A DNA stretch of 7,165 nucleotides from Bacteroidota bacterium (GTDB lineage: Bacteria > Bacteroidota > Rhodothermia > Rhodothermales > UBA10348), in assembly GCA_004356385.1 (NCBI GenBank), contig SMXL01000048.1:1-7165 (forward strand). The letters run 5' to 3'. The notes beneath the pieces are model-generated. The model searched no databases. It saw only the letters and a list, made by a program, of their open reading frames with translations, and was not told the DNA's origin. The position numbers and the translations under genes are program-made. Shown one piece after another: positions 1-6,479 of this stretch (position 1 is its first letter; every line of letters begins with the position of its first letter).

Positions 1-1
1 C

Positions 2-319
2 GCAGCCCGGGAAGTCATCATTGGTGCGCTTGGAACGATCTACAGCGTCGCAGACGCCGATGAGAACAGTCTTGCTCTACGCGATCATCTTAAAAACGCC
101 CGTGACGCCCGGACCGGGGAGCTGGTGTATAGCCCACTCGTGGCCCTGAGTCTTCTCGTGTTTTTTGTGTTGGCGCTTCAATGCACCAGTACGCTCGCCA
201 TCGCCAAGCGAGAACTCAATTCCTGGAAATGGCCTACATTCATGTGGGTATACATGACCACGTTAGCATACATCGCCTCGCTCGTCGTATATCAAGGTGG
301 GCTGGCGCTGGGATTCTGA
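2..319 (+). CDS. feoB: Ferrous iron transport protein B, C-terminal fragment
   Basis: This is the last 105 codons of FeoB, the inner-membrane GTPase-coupled permease for Fe(II); the 5' part lies outside the window. The fragment opens with REVIIGALGTIYSV, matching the conserved FeoB segment before the last membrane helices. Then come an acidic loop and two hydrophobic stretches, about residues 44-63 and 79-104 of the fragment, separated by the charged KRELNSWKW segment typical of the FeoB C-terminus. The cysteine in ALQCTSTLA sits in the usual place of the penultimate helix. The frame is open from base 2 to a TGA at 317-319. The next gene starts at the very next base, so feoB and the mocA-like gene are probably cotranscribed and translationally coupled. 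The call rests on recognising the C-terminal pattern; the diagnostic G domain is not in view. Confidence 0.88.
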   Translation, partial: AAREVIIGALGTIYSVADADENSLALRDHLKNARDARTGELVYSPLVALSLLVFFVLALQCTSTLAIAKRELNSWKWPTFMWVYMTTLAYIASLVVYQGGLALGF

Positions 320-925
320 GTGATTTCTCTTCCGCATATCGCTGCAATTATTCCTGCAGCTGGGCTGTCGAGTAGATTCGATAGCACCAACAAGCTCGTG
401 CAGAGACTCGGCGGACGTACCGTAATTGAACGGGTCGTCTCAATGGCCGTCAAATCCGGTTGTCGATCCGCTGTTGTAGTAACCGGACACGATAGTGAAC
501 GGATTCGATTCGTTTTGAAGGAACTAGAAGTATCCATCGTTTTCAACGAGGCCTTTCAGACAGGAATGGGTTCGTCGATTGCAGCTGGCGTTGCCAGTCA
601 GCCCGATGTGGACGGTTATTTGATTTGGCCCGCGGACATGCCCTTGGTGAAGTTGGAAACGATTCGTTCGATCATTGACGCCCATCAACCGTCCAGGATC
701 GTCACGCCGGTATACAAACAACGCCCGGGCCATCCGGTGCTTTTTTCATCCGTCTTTCGGGACGAATTGCTTCGAATTGACCCATCCGGAGGTGCCCGCC
801 CAGTTCTTGAAGAAAACACAAAGGCTGTTTACAGAATAGAAACCACAGATCCTGGTATTTTCAAGGATATTGACACGATTGACGATCTAGAAGAAGCCCA
901 TCTTCACGTCGATACTCATCTTTAA
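320..925 (+). CDS. mocA: MocA-like molybdenum cofactor cytidylyltransferase
   Basis: This 201-residue protein belongs to the MobA-like nucleotidyltransferase family (NTP_transf_3), and its length is normal for MocA. It would transfer CMP from CTP to molybdopterin-Mo in the cytoplasm, giving the MCD cofactor of aldehyde-oxidase-type enzymes. Visible motifs are the nucleotide-binding loop IPAAGLSSRF at 11-20 with Lys25, GMGSSI at 82-87, the metal-binding segment WPADMP at 103-108 (Asp106), RPGHPVLF at 135-142, GARPVLE at 158-164 and DIDTIDDL at 183-190. The AAG form of the loop, rather than the LAGG of MobA, favours CTP over GTP; this is family knowledge. The GTG start directly follows the feoB TGA, with no strong Shine-Dalgarno, and no nearby ATG would keep the loop. 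The xdhC-like gene follows 15 bases later, and an MCD-type hydroxylase lies convergently downstream, both fitting this role. A related sugar or CDP-alcohol nucleotidyltransferase is the less likely alternative. Confidence 0.85.
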   Translation: MISLPHIAAIIPAAGLSSRFDSTNKLVQRLGGRTVIERVVSMAVKSGCRSAVVVTGHDSERIRFVLKELEVSIVFNEAFQTGMGSSIAAGVASQPDVDGYLIWPADMPLVKLETIRSIIDAHQPSRIVTPVYKQRPGHPVLFSSVFRDELLRIDPSGGARPVLEENTKAVYRIETTDPGIFKDIDTIDDLEEAHLHVDTHL

Positions 926-940
926 AAAAGAATTCGTTCC

Positions 941-1993
941 GTGCGCGACGTACTCCCCACGATTTTGACATGGAAAAAGGAAAGAAAATCCTTTGCCGTT
1001 GCCCGCGTCATTTCAACATGGGGTTCGGCGCCTCGACGACCGGGCGCCACGATGCTTGTGTCCACCAACCAGGAAGTAGTCGGGTCGGTCAGCGGAGGAT
1101 GTATAGAAGGGAGTGTGATTGAAGCAGCGGCGGAGGTCCTGGAGACCGGCATTTCAAAAATGCTTGAGTTCGGAGTGGACGACGAAATGGCTTGGTCGGT
1201 GGGCCTGAGTTGCGGAGGTCAGGTGCGGGTTCGTGTCGAATCCTGGGAGAATCTGGAAAAAGGGTTGGAAAGCGATTCCTTGATCGAAACGCTTCAGTCG
1301 GACAGGTCATTTGTTCTGACGACTTCTCTCTCGAATGCCTCCACCCACCAAATATTCTTTCCACATATCGAAAGGGACTCTTTACAGGAAGAGCACGTGC
1401 GAGACGCGGCTTTGGATGCTCTTTCGAAACGAGAATCTGAGGTGTTCGAATCGGGCCCCACACAGACTTTCTTTCATGTATTCCCGCCTCGGTATCGACT
1501 CTTGGTAGTGGGAGGCGCCGATATCACGATAAAACTACTGAGCCTAGCCTCCCCGCTCGACTTCGAGACGATTGTGATCGATCCCAGAGCTGTATTCGCT
1601 GATTTGGCTCGCTTCGATACAAAACCGGATCAGTTGATTCAAAAATGGCCTCAAGAAGTGATGGACGATTTGAAGCTGGACGAGAATACATTTGCTGTTT
1701 TGCTGACGCACGATCCCAAACTCGATGATCCGGCCATTCACGCGCTACTGAATAGCCCGGTAGCATACATCGGTGCTTTGGGGGGATCCCGTACCCAGGA
1801 AAAACGAAAACAACGGTTAAGGGAAGCGGGATTTAGCGATTCTCAGCTGGATCGAATACACGGTCCCGTCGGACTGGACATTGGTGCCATGTCTCCGGTA
1901 GAAATTGCCCTGAGTATCCTTGCCCAAATTGTGGCTGTTAAAAACCAGCGATGGCATCACACGTCGCCTCCCAAGCCAGCAGCGCACACGTGA
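941..1993 (+). CDS. xdhC: XdhC/CoxI-family molybdenum cofactor insertion chaperone
   Basis: This 350-residue cytoplasmic protein has the two-domain layout of XdhC/CoxI/PaoD. These proteins bind Moco or MCD, protect it while it receives its terminal sulfur, and help insert it into the apo-hydroxylase. The N-terminal domain (about 5-100) shows GSAPRRPGA at 28-36, GSVSGGCIEG at 48-57 with Cys54, and GLSCGG at 88-93 with Cys91; both cysteines are typical of the family. The C-terminal XdhC_C Rossmann domain (about 185-332) shows LLVVGGADI at 187-195, VIDPRA at 213-218, LTHDPKLD at 255-262, YIGALGGSR at 276-284 and GLDIGAMSPVEIA at 311-323. GGAD replaces the more usual GAGH-type loop. The start is GTG, preceded by only a purine-rich AAAAAAGAA; no usable ATG precedes the conserved domain. 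It follows mocA by 15 bp and is probably in the same transcript. Its last 56 bases overlap the convergent sufU gene. Confidence 0.9.
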   Translation: MRDVLPTILTWKKERKSFAVARVISTWGSAPRRPGATMLVSTNQEVVGSVSGGCIEGSVIEAAAEVLETGISKMLEFGVDDEMAWSVGLSCGGQVRVRVESWENLEKGLESDSLIETLQSDRSFVLTTSLSNASTHQIFFPHIERDSLQEEHVRDAALDALSKRESEVFESGPTQTFFHVFPPRYRLLVVGGADITIKLLSLASPLDFETIVIDPRAVFADLARFDTKPDQLIQKWPQEVMDDLKLDENTFAVLLTHDPKLDDPAIHALLNSPVAYIGALGGSRTQEKRKQRLREAGFSDSQLDRIHGPVGLDIGAMSPVEIALSILAQIVAVKNQRWHHTSPPKPAAHT

Positions 1994-2366
1994 TCCGGGT
2001 TGGCGCGGATACAACATTGGTCAGAGCCGCGAGATCGCCGGGCAATTCGTCATCTGTCCGCTTATTTGACAGGAGTACGGCTTTGAATGATTTTGACAGC
2101 GCCAGAGCCGAGTCAATTGAAACCCCGGAAAGCATCGACGTCATCATGGAAGCCGAGGCTTTCGAAATGGCGCATCCGTGACCGTCGAAACTGATCTGTC
2201 TTATGATTCCCGATTCGACATTCAGATAAATTATGTAGCGATCACCGCAAAGAGGATTGTATGCCTCGGCAGCGTGTGAGCAGGGATTCAAGACATGAAA
2301 ATGTCGGGGCGACCGATCGTGGTCCAGAATCAGTGCCTGATAGAGTGCTTCTTTTCCCGGGTCCAT
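1938..2366 (-). CDS. sufU: SufU-type iron-sulfur scaffold / sulfur-transfer protein
   Basis: This 142-residue protein is of the SufU/IscU-like family. SufU is known as a zinc-dependent sulfur acceptor for the cysteine desulfurase SufS in Bacillus, and IscU relatives build Fe-S clusters. The conserved ligand set is complete: NPLCGD at 37-42 (Cys40, Asp42), GHGCAIS at 62-68 (Cys65) followed by ASASMM at 70-75, and RITC at 124-127 (Cys127). The insertion between the second and third cysteine motifs, with ALALSKSF at 87-94, fits SufU rather than classical IscU. The ATG lies 5 bp after the stop of the molybdopterin large subunit on the same strand, so it is the third gene of the hydroxylase operon. 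No sufS, sufB, sufC or sufD is visible nearby. Its 3' end overlaps xdhC by 56 bp on the opposite strand. Family membership is strongly supported; a dedicated role in maturing the neighbouring enzyme is inference. Confidence 0.93.
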   Translation of the reverse strand: MDPGKEALYQALILDHDRSPRHFHVLNPCSHAAEAYNPLCGDRYIIYLNVESGIIRQISFDGHGCAISKASASMMTSMLSGVSIDSALALSKSFKAVLLSNKRTDDELPGDLAALTNVVSAPTRITCALLAWEATCDAIAGF

Positions 2367-2371
2367 CCCCG

Positions 2372-4702
2372 CTATGACAGTCGAATTGGGAGCGATCGAA
2401 CGGGTACGCCCGTCAGTTGAAGCAGAGCGTTGGTTAAGGCGGGTGCGACGGGAGGCAATCCCGGTTCGCCGACACCGCCCGGAGGGGCTTCTGATTCTAC
2501 AATGTCAACATGGATCTCTGGCATTTCATTCAATCTAAGCAGTTGATACGCGTCGAAATTCGCCTGATCGATGGCTCCGTTTGTGGCGGTGATTTTTCCG
2601 TTGAGCGCTAGCGTGAGTCCAAAGACCGTTGCACCCTCCATTTGGGCCTTTACTCGATCTGTATTCACGTGGGTTCCGCAATCGATCGAACAATGAGCCT
2701 TGTGAATGATGGGTCTTCCGTTTTCTATCGATGCTTCGACCACAAACGCCACGTACGAGACGAAACAGTAATGAGCCGCAACGCCGAGAGCATGCCCATC
2801 GGGAAGTGTATTTCCCCAACCAGCCTGCTCGGTTACCCGCTCTATAACATTCCTCAACCGACCCGACTCGTACGGCTGTTTAGCCAGGTCTTCTCCATAA
2901 TATCCACGATCGCCTGAAAACAAATGATTCAAATTTCGATCAGGACCGAGTAACTCCAGCAAATAATCGCGTTGGTCGCGACCCGCAGCCTGGGCCAATT
3001 CTGCAGAGAACGCGTTCACTGCAAACGCATGGTGAATGTTGGAGACCGAGCGCACCCATCCAATTCTCACGTGCCAAGGCGCCTGGCCTTTCTCGCAGAG
3101 AATATTTGGGATATCGTACGGAAGCGTCAGTGCGCCGAGACCCAATTCTCCGTCGCTCGGGTATCCGTCAGTAGGCGCAAAGGTCCCGCTAATGGGAGGG
3201 AAGGCCGTTCGGTGCAGCCAAGACATCGCTTTTCCATTTTCATCGAGAGCCGCCTGTAAATACTGCACGCTCGGAGCGTGGTAGTAATCAAACTGCATAC
3301 AGTCTTCGCGCTTCCAGGTCAACAAGACCGGAGCTCCGACGCTGCGGGAGACCAGTGCTGCCTCCACGACGTAATCGGCTTTGGCCTTTCTTCCAAACGC
3401 TCCACCAAGCAATGTGACATGAATGGTTACATGGTCTTCTTCGATGCCCAGAGTGGTTGCGACCATTCTCCGAGCTGTCTGAGGAGCCTGTGTCGGCGCC
3501 CAGACTTCACAAGATCCGTCTTCTTTGACCCAGGCGACTGCGCACGGAGGTTCCATGGGCGCGTGAGCAAGCATGGGTACCACGTATGTGGCCTCGACGA
3601 CGTTCGAGGCCTGGGCCACCGCAGCCGGAACATCGCCTTCTGATCGAACCGCCTTTCCAGGGTTCGTCACGTTTTTTGTCAGGAGTTCCTCATAGGAATC
3701 CGAATTGTAACTGCTGTTCGGCCCTGAATCCCATTCAATCTGAAGGGCTTCCCGTCCCCTGAACGAGGCCCACGTATTCTCGGCAACGATGGCCACGCCG
3801 CCAAGCGCATTATGACCGGGGGGAAGATCAGTGCTGGGTACGTCGACCACCTGAATCACTCCGGGCACCTTTAGGGCAGCTTCGGCAGAATAATTCTTGA
3901 CCTTTCCTCCGATGACAGGAGACCGTTCGATGGAAGCAAACAGCATTCCATCCAATCGTTTATCGGCACCATAAACGGCAGTCCCCGTTCCGATATCCCT
4001 ATTGTCATATCCAGTCACGGACGTTCCAATGTATCGCCACTCACTTCTCGGGATAAACGAAGGATTTTCCGGAACAGGCAATGATGCCGCCGCAATCGCC
4101 AGCTCACCAAATTCCAATTCCCTTCCGGAGGCCTCGTGAACCGCCCGATGTACGTCAATTTTGCACTCGGAAACCGGGGCGTCAAATAACTCGGCGGCTG
4201 CCGCAAGCAACATCTCCCGGGCTGTCGCGCCCACTTTTCTCCAGTCGTCAAAAAGGAGCCGGACGCTCGTCGAACCATCCGTGTTCTGATTTCCGTACAT
4301 CGGATGACCGTCGGCCTGTTCGACGTGAACACGATTCCAATCGGCTCCGAGCTCATCCGCAATGACCACAGGCATCCCTGTTCGTACGCCTTGCCCCATT
4401 TCGGAACGCGAGCACACAATGAACACGTCGCCAGATTCGTTGATGGCGAGAAAAATATTGGGTTGGAAAACGGCATCGCCCATCGTTCCGGAGGCGGCGA
4501 CTCTAGGATCAACGTATGGCACTTCTCCCGTTTGACAACCGGTCCAGACGCCCAGGATAAAAACAGATCCGCCAACAATTGCTGAGGATTTTAGAAAATC
4601 CCTTCGAGATACGTTGGCAATCACAGATTCCTGTTTCTGTGAAGTCTTCTTGCCCGTCTTTCCTTCGAACAGCCACGGAAGTTCTTTTTCGAGCACAGTC
4701 AT
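2372..4702 (-). CDS. iorB: Tat-exported molybdopterin-binding subunit, IorB-like (xanthine dehydrogenase family)
   Basis: This 776-residue large subunit is of the isoquinoline 1-oxidoreductase/membrane aldehyde dehydrogenase branch of molybdenum hydroxylases. It would hydroxylate an aldehyde or N-heterocycle at an MCD cofactor. A twin-arginine motif SRRDFLK (32-38) precedes a hydrophobic stretch (41-53), indicating folded export. The GQ-loop EMGQG (101-105) comes before the hammerhead domain (about 236-300, starting DIGTGTAVYG). MEPPCAVAW begins at 383, GGAFGRK is at 433-439, RIGWVRS lies near 540, and GVGEPGLPP near the C-terminus carries the probable catalytic Glu746. Having the GQ-loop first is a permuted order relative to xanthine dehydrogenase and typical of IorB-type proteins. 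The ATG is supported by a strong Shine-Dalgarno, although it gives about 30 residues before the twin arginines. Cys56 in WTGC resembles a weak lipobox. The gene starts 3 bp after iorA and ends 5 bp before sufU. The substrate is unknown. Confidence 0.92.
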   Translation of the reverse strand: MTVLEKELPWLFEGKTGKKTSQKQESVIANVSRRDFLKSSAIVGGSVFILGVWTGCQTGEVPYVDPRVAASGTMGDAVFQPNIFLAINESGDVFIVCSRSEMGQGVRTGMPVVIADELGADWNRVHVEQADGHPMYGNQNTDGSTSVRLLFDDWRKVGATAREMLLAAAAELFDAPVSECKIDVHRAVHEASGRELEFGELAIAAASLPVPENPSFIPRSEWRYIGTSVTGYDNRDIGTGTAVYGADKRLDGMLFASIERSPVIGGKVKNYSAEAALKVPGVIQVVDVPSTDLPPGHNALGGVAIVAENTWASFRGREALQIEWDSGPNSSYNSDSYEELLTKNVTNPGKAVRSEGDVPAAVAQASNVVEATYVVPMLAHAPMEPPCAVAWVKEDGSCEVWAPTQAPQTARRMVATTLGIEEDHVTIHVTLLGGAFGRKAKADYVVEAALVSRSVGAPVLLTWKREDCMQFDYYHAPSVQYLQAALDENGKAMSWLHRTAFPPISGTFAPTDGYPSDGELGLGALTLPYDIPNILCEKGQAPWHVRIGWVRSVSNIHHAFAVNAFSAELAQAAGRDQRDYLLELLGPDRNLNHLFSGDRGYYGEDLAKQPYESGRLRNVIERVTEQAGWGNTLPDGHALGVAAHYCFVSYVAFVVEASIENGRPIIHKAHCSIDCGTHVNTDRVKAQMEGATVFGLTLALNGKITATNGAIDQANFDAYQLLRLNEMPEIHVDIVESEAPPGGVGEPGLPPVAPALTNALLQLTGVPVRSLPIRLS

Positions 4703-4705
4703 GAT

Positions 4706-4712
4706 TCACCTC
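4706..4712 (-). promoter_or_regulatory. Shine-Dalgarno GAGGTGA of the large-subunit gene
   Basis: On the minus strand GAGGTGA-ATC-ATG leads into the large subunit. The TGA inside this ribosome site is also the stop codon of the small-subunit gene, so the two genes are probably translationally coupled. It is the clearest Shine-Dalgarno in the window and supports the ATG at 4702 as the true start. Confidence 0.75.
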
Positions 4713-5167
4713 GCCAGTTCTGCAGCGCGTTTGATCGCTCCGCGAATTCGGTCATACGTTCCACATCGACACAGATTGCCGTCTTGCAGACGATCGATGT
4801 CGTCGTCCGTTGGATTCGGGTAATCTTTCAGCCAGGCAGCGGCGTTCATGATCTGACCGGCTTGACAGTATCCACACTGCGGTACGTTGAATTCGTCCCA
4901 GGCTTGCTGAACCGGATGCGTGCCGTCTTCCGACAAACCCTCAATCGTGGTTACACGTTTGCCCGCAGCTGATTCCACGGTCGTAATACATGAACGAAAA
5001 GCCTCGCCGTCGAGATGAACCGTGCATGAACCACACAATGCGATTCCACATGCATATTTGGTTCCGGTTAGACCGATCGTGTCTCGAAGTACCCAGAGCA
5101 GTGGCATGTCCGGAGGGACGTCTACACCGTGCTCCTCACCGTTTACCGTGAGCGTGAACTGAGCCAT
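4706..5167 (-). CDS. iorA: [2Fe-2S] small subunit, IorA-like
   Basis: This 153-residue electron-transfer subunit carries two [2Fe-2S] clusters and passes electrons from the molybdenum site of the large subunit. Numbering from the chosen ATG, the plant-ferredoxin-type cluster is bound by Cys40, Cys45, Cys48 (CGIALCGSC) and Cys60. The second cluster is bound by Cys98 and Cys101 (QCGYCQAGQ) and Cys133 and Cys135 (LCRCGTY). All eight ligands are present, and length and motif spacing are normal for the family. The in-frame TTG at 5180-5182 would add five residues, but the ATG at 5165-5167 gives [11 protein letters not shown], the usual start of this family, so it is preferred. The subunit has no signal peptide and probably rides out of the cell bound to the Tat-bearing large subunit, as known for this family. 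It is the first gene of the iorA-iorB-sufU operon. No FAD-binding medium subunit is present. Confidence 0.93.
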   Translation of the reverse strand: MAQFTLTVNGEEHGVDVPPDMPLLWVLRDTIGLTGTKYACGIALCGSCTVHLDGEAFRSCITTVESAAGKRVTTIEGLSEDGTHPVQQAWDEFNVPQCGYCQAGQIMNAAAWLKDYPNPTDDDIDRLQDGNLCRCGTYDRIRGAIKRAAELAR

Positions 5168-5204
5168 CGTAGTTCGGGTCAAAATGATAGGATCAGGGGT
5201 CGGG

Positions 5205-5234
5205 AATATAGTCGGAATAGCGCGCGTATTCCAA
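5205..5234 (-). promoter_or_regulatory. Candidate sigma70 promoter of the iorAB-sufU operon
   Basis: On the minus strand a -35-like TTGGAA (5234-5229) is separated by 18 bp from a -10-like TATATT (5210-5205). A transcript would begin near 5198 and leave a leader of about 30 nt before the iorA ATG. The -10 matches 5 of 6 consensus bases and the -35 matches 4 of 6. If the host belongs to Bacteroidota, whose main sigma factor prefers a different -7 element, this reading would weaken. It is a match by eye only. Confidence 0.4.
5214..5232. promoter_or_regulatory. Dyad-symmetric candidate operator
   Basis: GGAATA (5214-5219), a seven-base GC-only spacer (5220-5226) and TATTCC (5227-5232) form a perfect 6-bp inverted repeat. 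A further GGAATA lies at 5203-5208, exactly 11 bp (about one helical turn) before the first arm. The dyad overlaps the -35 and spacer of the candidate iorA promoter and lies between two divergent genes. This suits a dimeric repressor or activator, but no regulator gene is in the window. Confidence 0.4.
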
Positions 5235-5268
5235 TTCTCTTGTGCACGAAAGACCCCATGGAAATATC

Positions 5269-5297
5269 TTGAACCCTCTTCCTCACGCGACTAGATT
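5269..5297 (+). promoter_or_regulatory. Weak candidate promoter of the Tat-signal epimerase gene
   Basis: TTGAAC (5269-5274) and TAGATT (5292-5297) are spaced 17 bp apart, each matching 4 of 6 sigma70 consensus bases. Transcription would start about four bases before the ATG at 5308, giving an almost leaderless message. That fits the absence of a clear Shine-Dalgarno there, but the match is weak and may be chance. Confidence 0.2.
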
Positions 5298-5307
5298 TCG
5301 TAAGACA

Positions 5308-6471
5308 ATGACCCGATCCCGCCGCCATTTTTTAAAAGGAGCCGCGCTTGCCGGTGGAGCTCTTTCGCTGGGCCTGGCCCACCAGGACATCCAGAAAGCA
5401 GCCGAACTGGATTCCGCAATCAAACCACGCGAAATTCGACGGGGGTCGGCATTACGCATTCTGATTCTGGGCGGTACGAGTTTTCTTGGCCCGCATACGA
5501 TTTCATACGCCCTGGCGCGGGGTCATTCGATTTCCATCTTCACGAGGGGACGGACGGAGCCTTCGATCTATCGGAGTCTCTTTCAACACGTTGAGCGTCT
5601 GATCGGGGATCGACAGAACGACCTCGAGGCTCTCAAAGGGCGAGAATGGGACGTAGTTATCGACAACTCGGGGCGGAATCCAGATTGGACCCGGGATTCG
5701 GCACAGTTGCTCAAAGATCGTGTCGGGCTCTATATCTATACGTCGTCGACGGGGGTTTACTACCCCTATCTGGGGTCGGACATCACGGAGAGCACCATAC
5801 CAACGACCGCGCTTACTCACGATATTCCGGACAACGGAGATTCCAGGTATGCGATCATGAAGGCGTCTTCCGAGCTCCAGGCAATAAAGGCATTTGGTGA
5901 GGATCGGACACTCATCATGAGACCCACCTACATTATTGGACCGGGTGATCAGTCGGATCGATTTCCCTACTGGCCCGTTCGTCTCTCCCAGGGCGGAGAG
6001 ATTTTGGTTCCGGGTAAGAGTCACGATCCCGTTCAATTTATAGATGTTCGAGATCTTACCGAATGGACCATTCGATTGGCCGAAGAGGACAAGGCGGGTA
6101 CGTTTAACGTCGTTGCACCTGCGTCCGTCATGGGCATGCACGAATTCGTATACGGAGCGCATTCCGTTTTCTCCTCACCGGTTTCCTGGGTGCATGTGCC
6201 CGATTACGAATTTCTAAAGGCCCACGGCCTTGAAGATCTGGTTCCGTGGATCATGCCGGTTGACAACAATTACGGCTCAGCGCGCGCGAATAACGATGCG
6301 GCCATCGCGAACGGTCTCACGTTTCGGCCGCTCGCCGAATCCACTAAAGACGTATTGTCGTGGTGGTATTCCACTGCGGTGACGGACGAAAGGCGCAGGG
6401 GGCTCGAGAAAGGGGAGCGATCTTTTATGACGAGGGAAGCGGACGTGATCGCAGCATGGAAAGTCCGGTAA
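5308..6471 (+). CDS. Tat-signal NAD-dependent epimerase/dehydratase-like protein
   Basis: This 387-residue protein combines a twin-arginine leader with an extended short-chain dehydrogenase fold. The leader has SRRHFLK at 4-10 and a hydrophobic stretch at 11-24. The Rossmann start is LRILILGGTSFLG at 49-61, with GGTSFLG replacing the canonical GxxGxxG spacing. YTSSTGVY at 144-151 gives the serine region, and Tyr181/Lys185 in YAIMK form the YxxxK catalytic pair. RPTYIIGPGD at 205-214 and FIDVRDL at 244-250 are further family features. An upstream in-frame GTG at 5242 would place 22 extra residues before the twin-arginine motif, so the ATG at 5308 is preferred. The protein resembles uncharacterised Tat-leader epimerases and isoflavone-reductase-like proteins; the substrate is unknown. 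It is divergent from the iorAB operon across about 140 bp and converges with the CHMI gene 8 bp downstream. Whether it is truly exported with a bound nucleotide is inference. Confidence 0.82.
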   Translation: MTRSRRHFLKGAALAGGALSLGLAHQDIQKAAELDSAIKPREIRRGSALRILILGGTSFLGPHTISYALARGHSISIFTRGRTEPSIYRSLFQHVERLIGDRQNDLEALKGREWDVVIDNSGRNPDWTRDSAQLLKDRVGLYIYTSSTGVYYPYLGSDITESTIPTTALTHDIPDNGDSRYAIMKASSELQAIKAFGEDRTLIMRPTYIIGPGDQSDRFPYWPVRLSQGGEILVPGKSHDPVQFIDVRDLTEWTIRLAEEDKAGTFNVVAPASVMGMHEFVYGAHSVFSSPVSWVHVPDYEFLKAHGLEDLVPWIMPVDNNYGSARANNDAAIANGLTFRPLAESTKDVLSWWYSTAVTDERRRGLEKGERSFMTREADVIAAWKVR

Positions 6472-6479
6472 CCACGGCC

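Noticed and set aside
4015..4578. 187-codon minus-strand open frame inside the large-subunit gene
   Set aside because: It lies in another frame of the well-supported iorB gene, has no recognisable motif and has arginine/proline-rich shadow composition.
5168..5182. Upstream TTG start of the small subunit, adding five residues
   Set aside because: The ATG at 5165-5167 gives the family-typical [11 protein letters not shown] start; the TTG has no Shine-Dalgarno.
5242..5307. Upstream GTG start of the epimerase-like gene
   Set aside because: It would add 22 residues before the Tat motif; the ATG at 5308 puts SRRHFLK at residues 4-10, the normal position, and no ribosome site precedes the GTG.
5503..6162. 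219-codon minus-strand open frame antisense to the epimerase-like gene
   Set aside because: It lies wholly within a gene with clear conserved motifs and its own product matches no family I recognise.
6472..6479. Possible terminator between the convergent epimerase and CHMI genes
   Set aside because: The gap is only 8 bp and I see no GC-rich hairpin followed by a T-run on either side.
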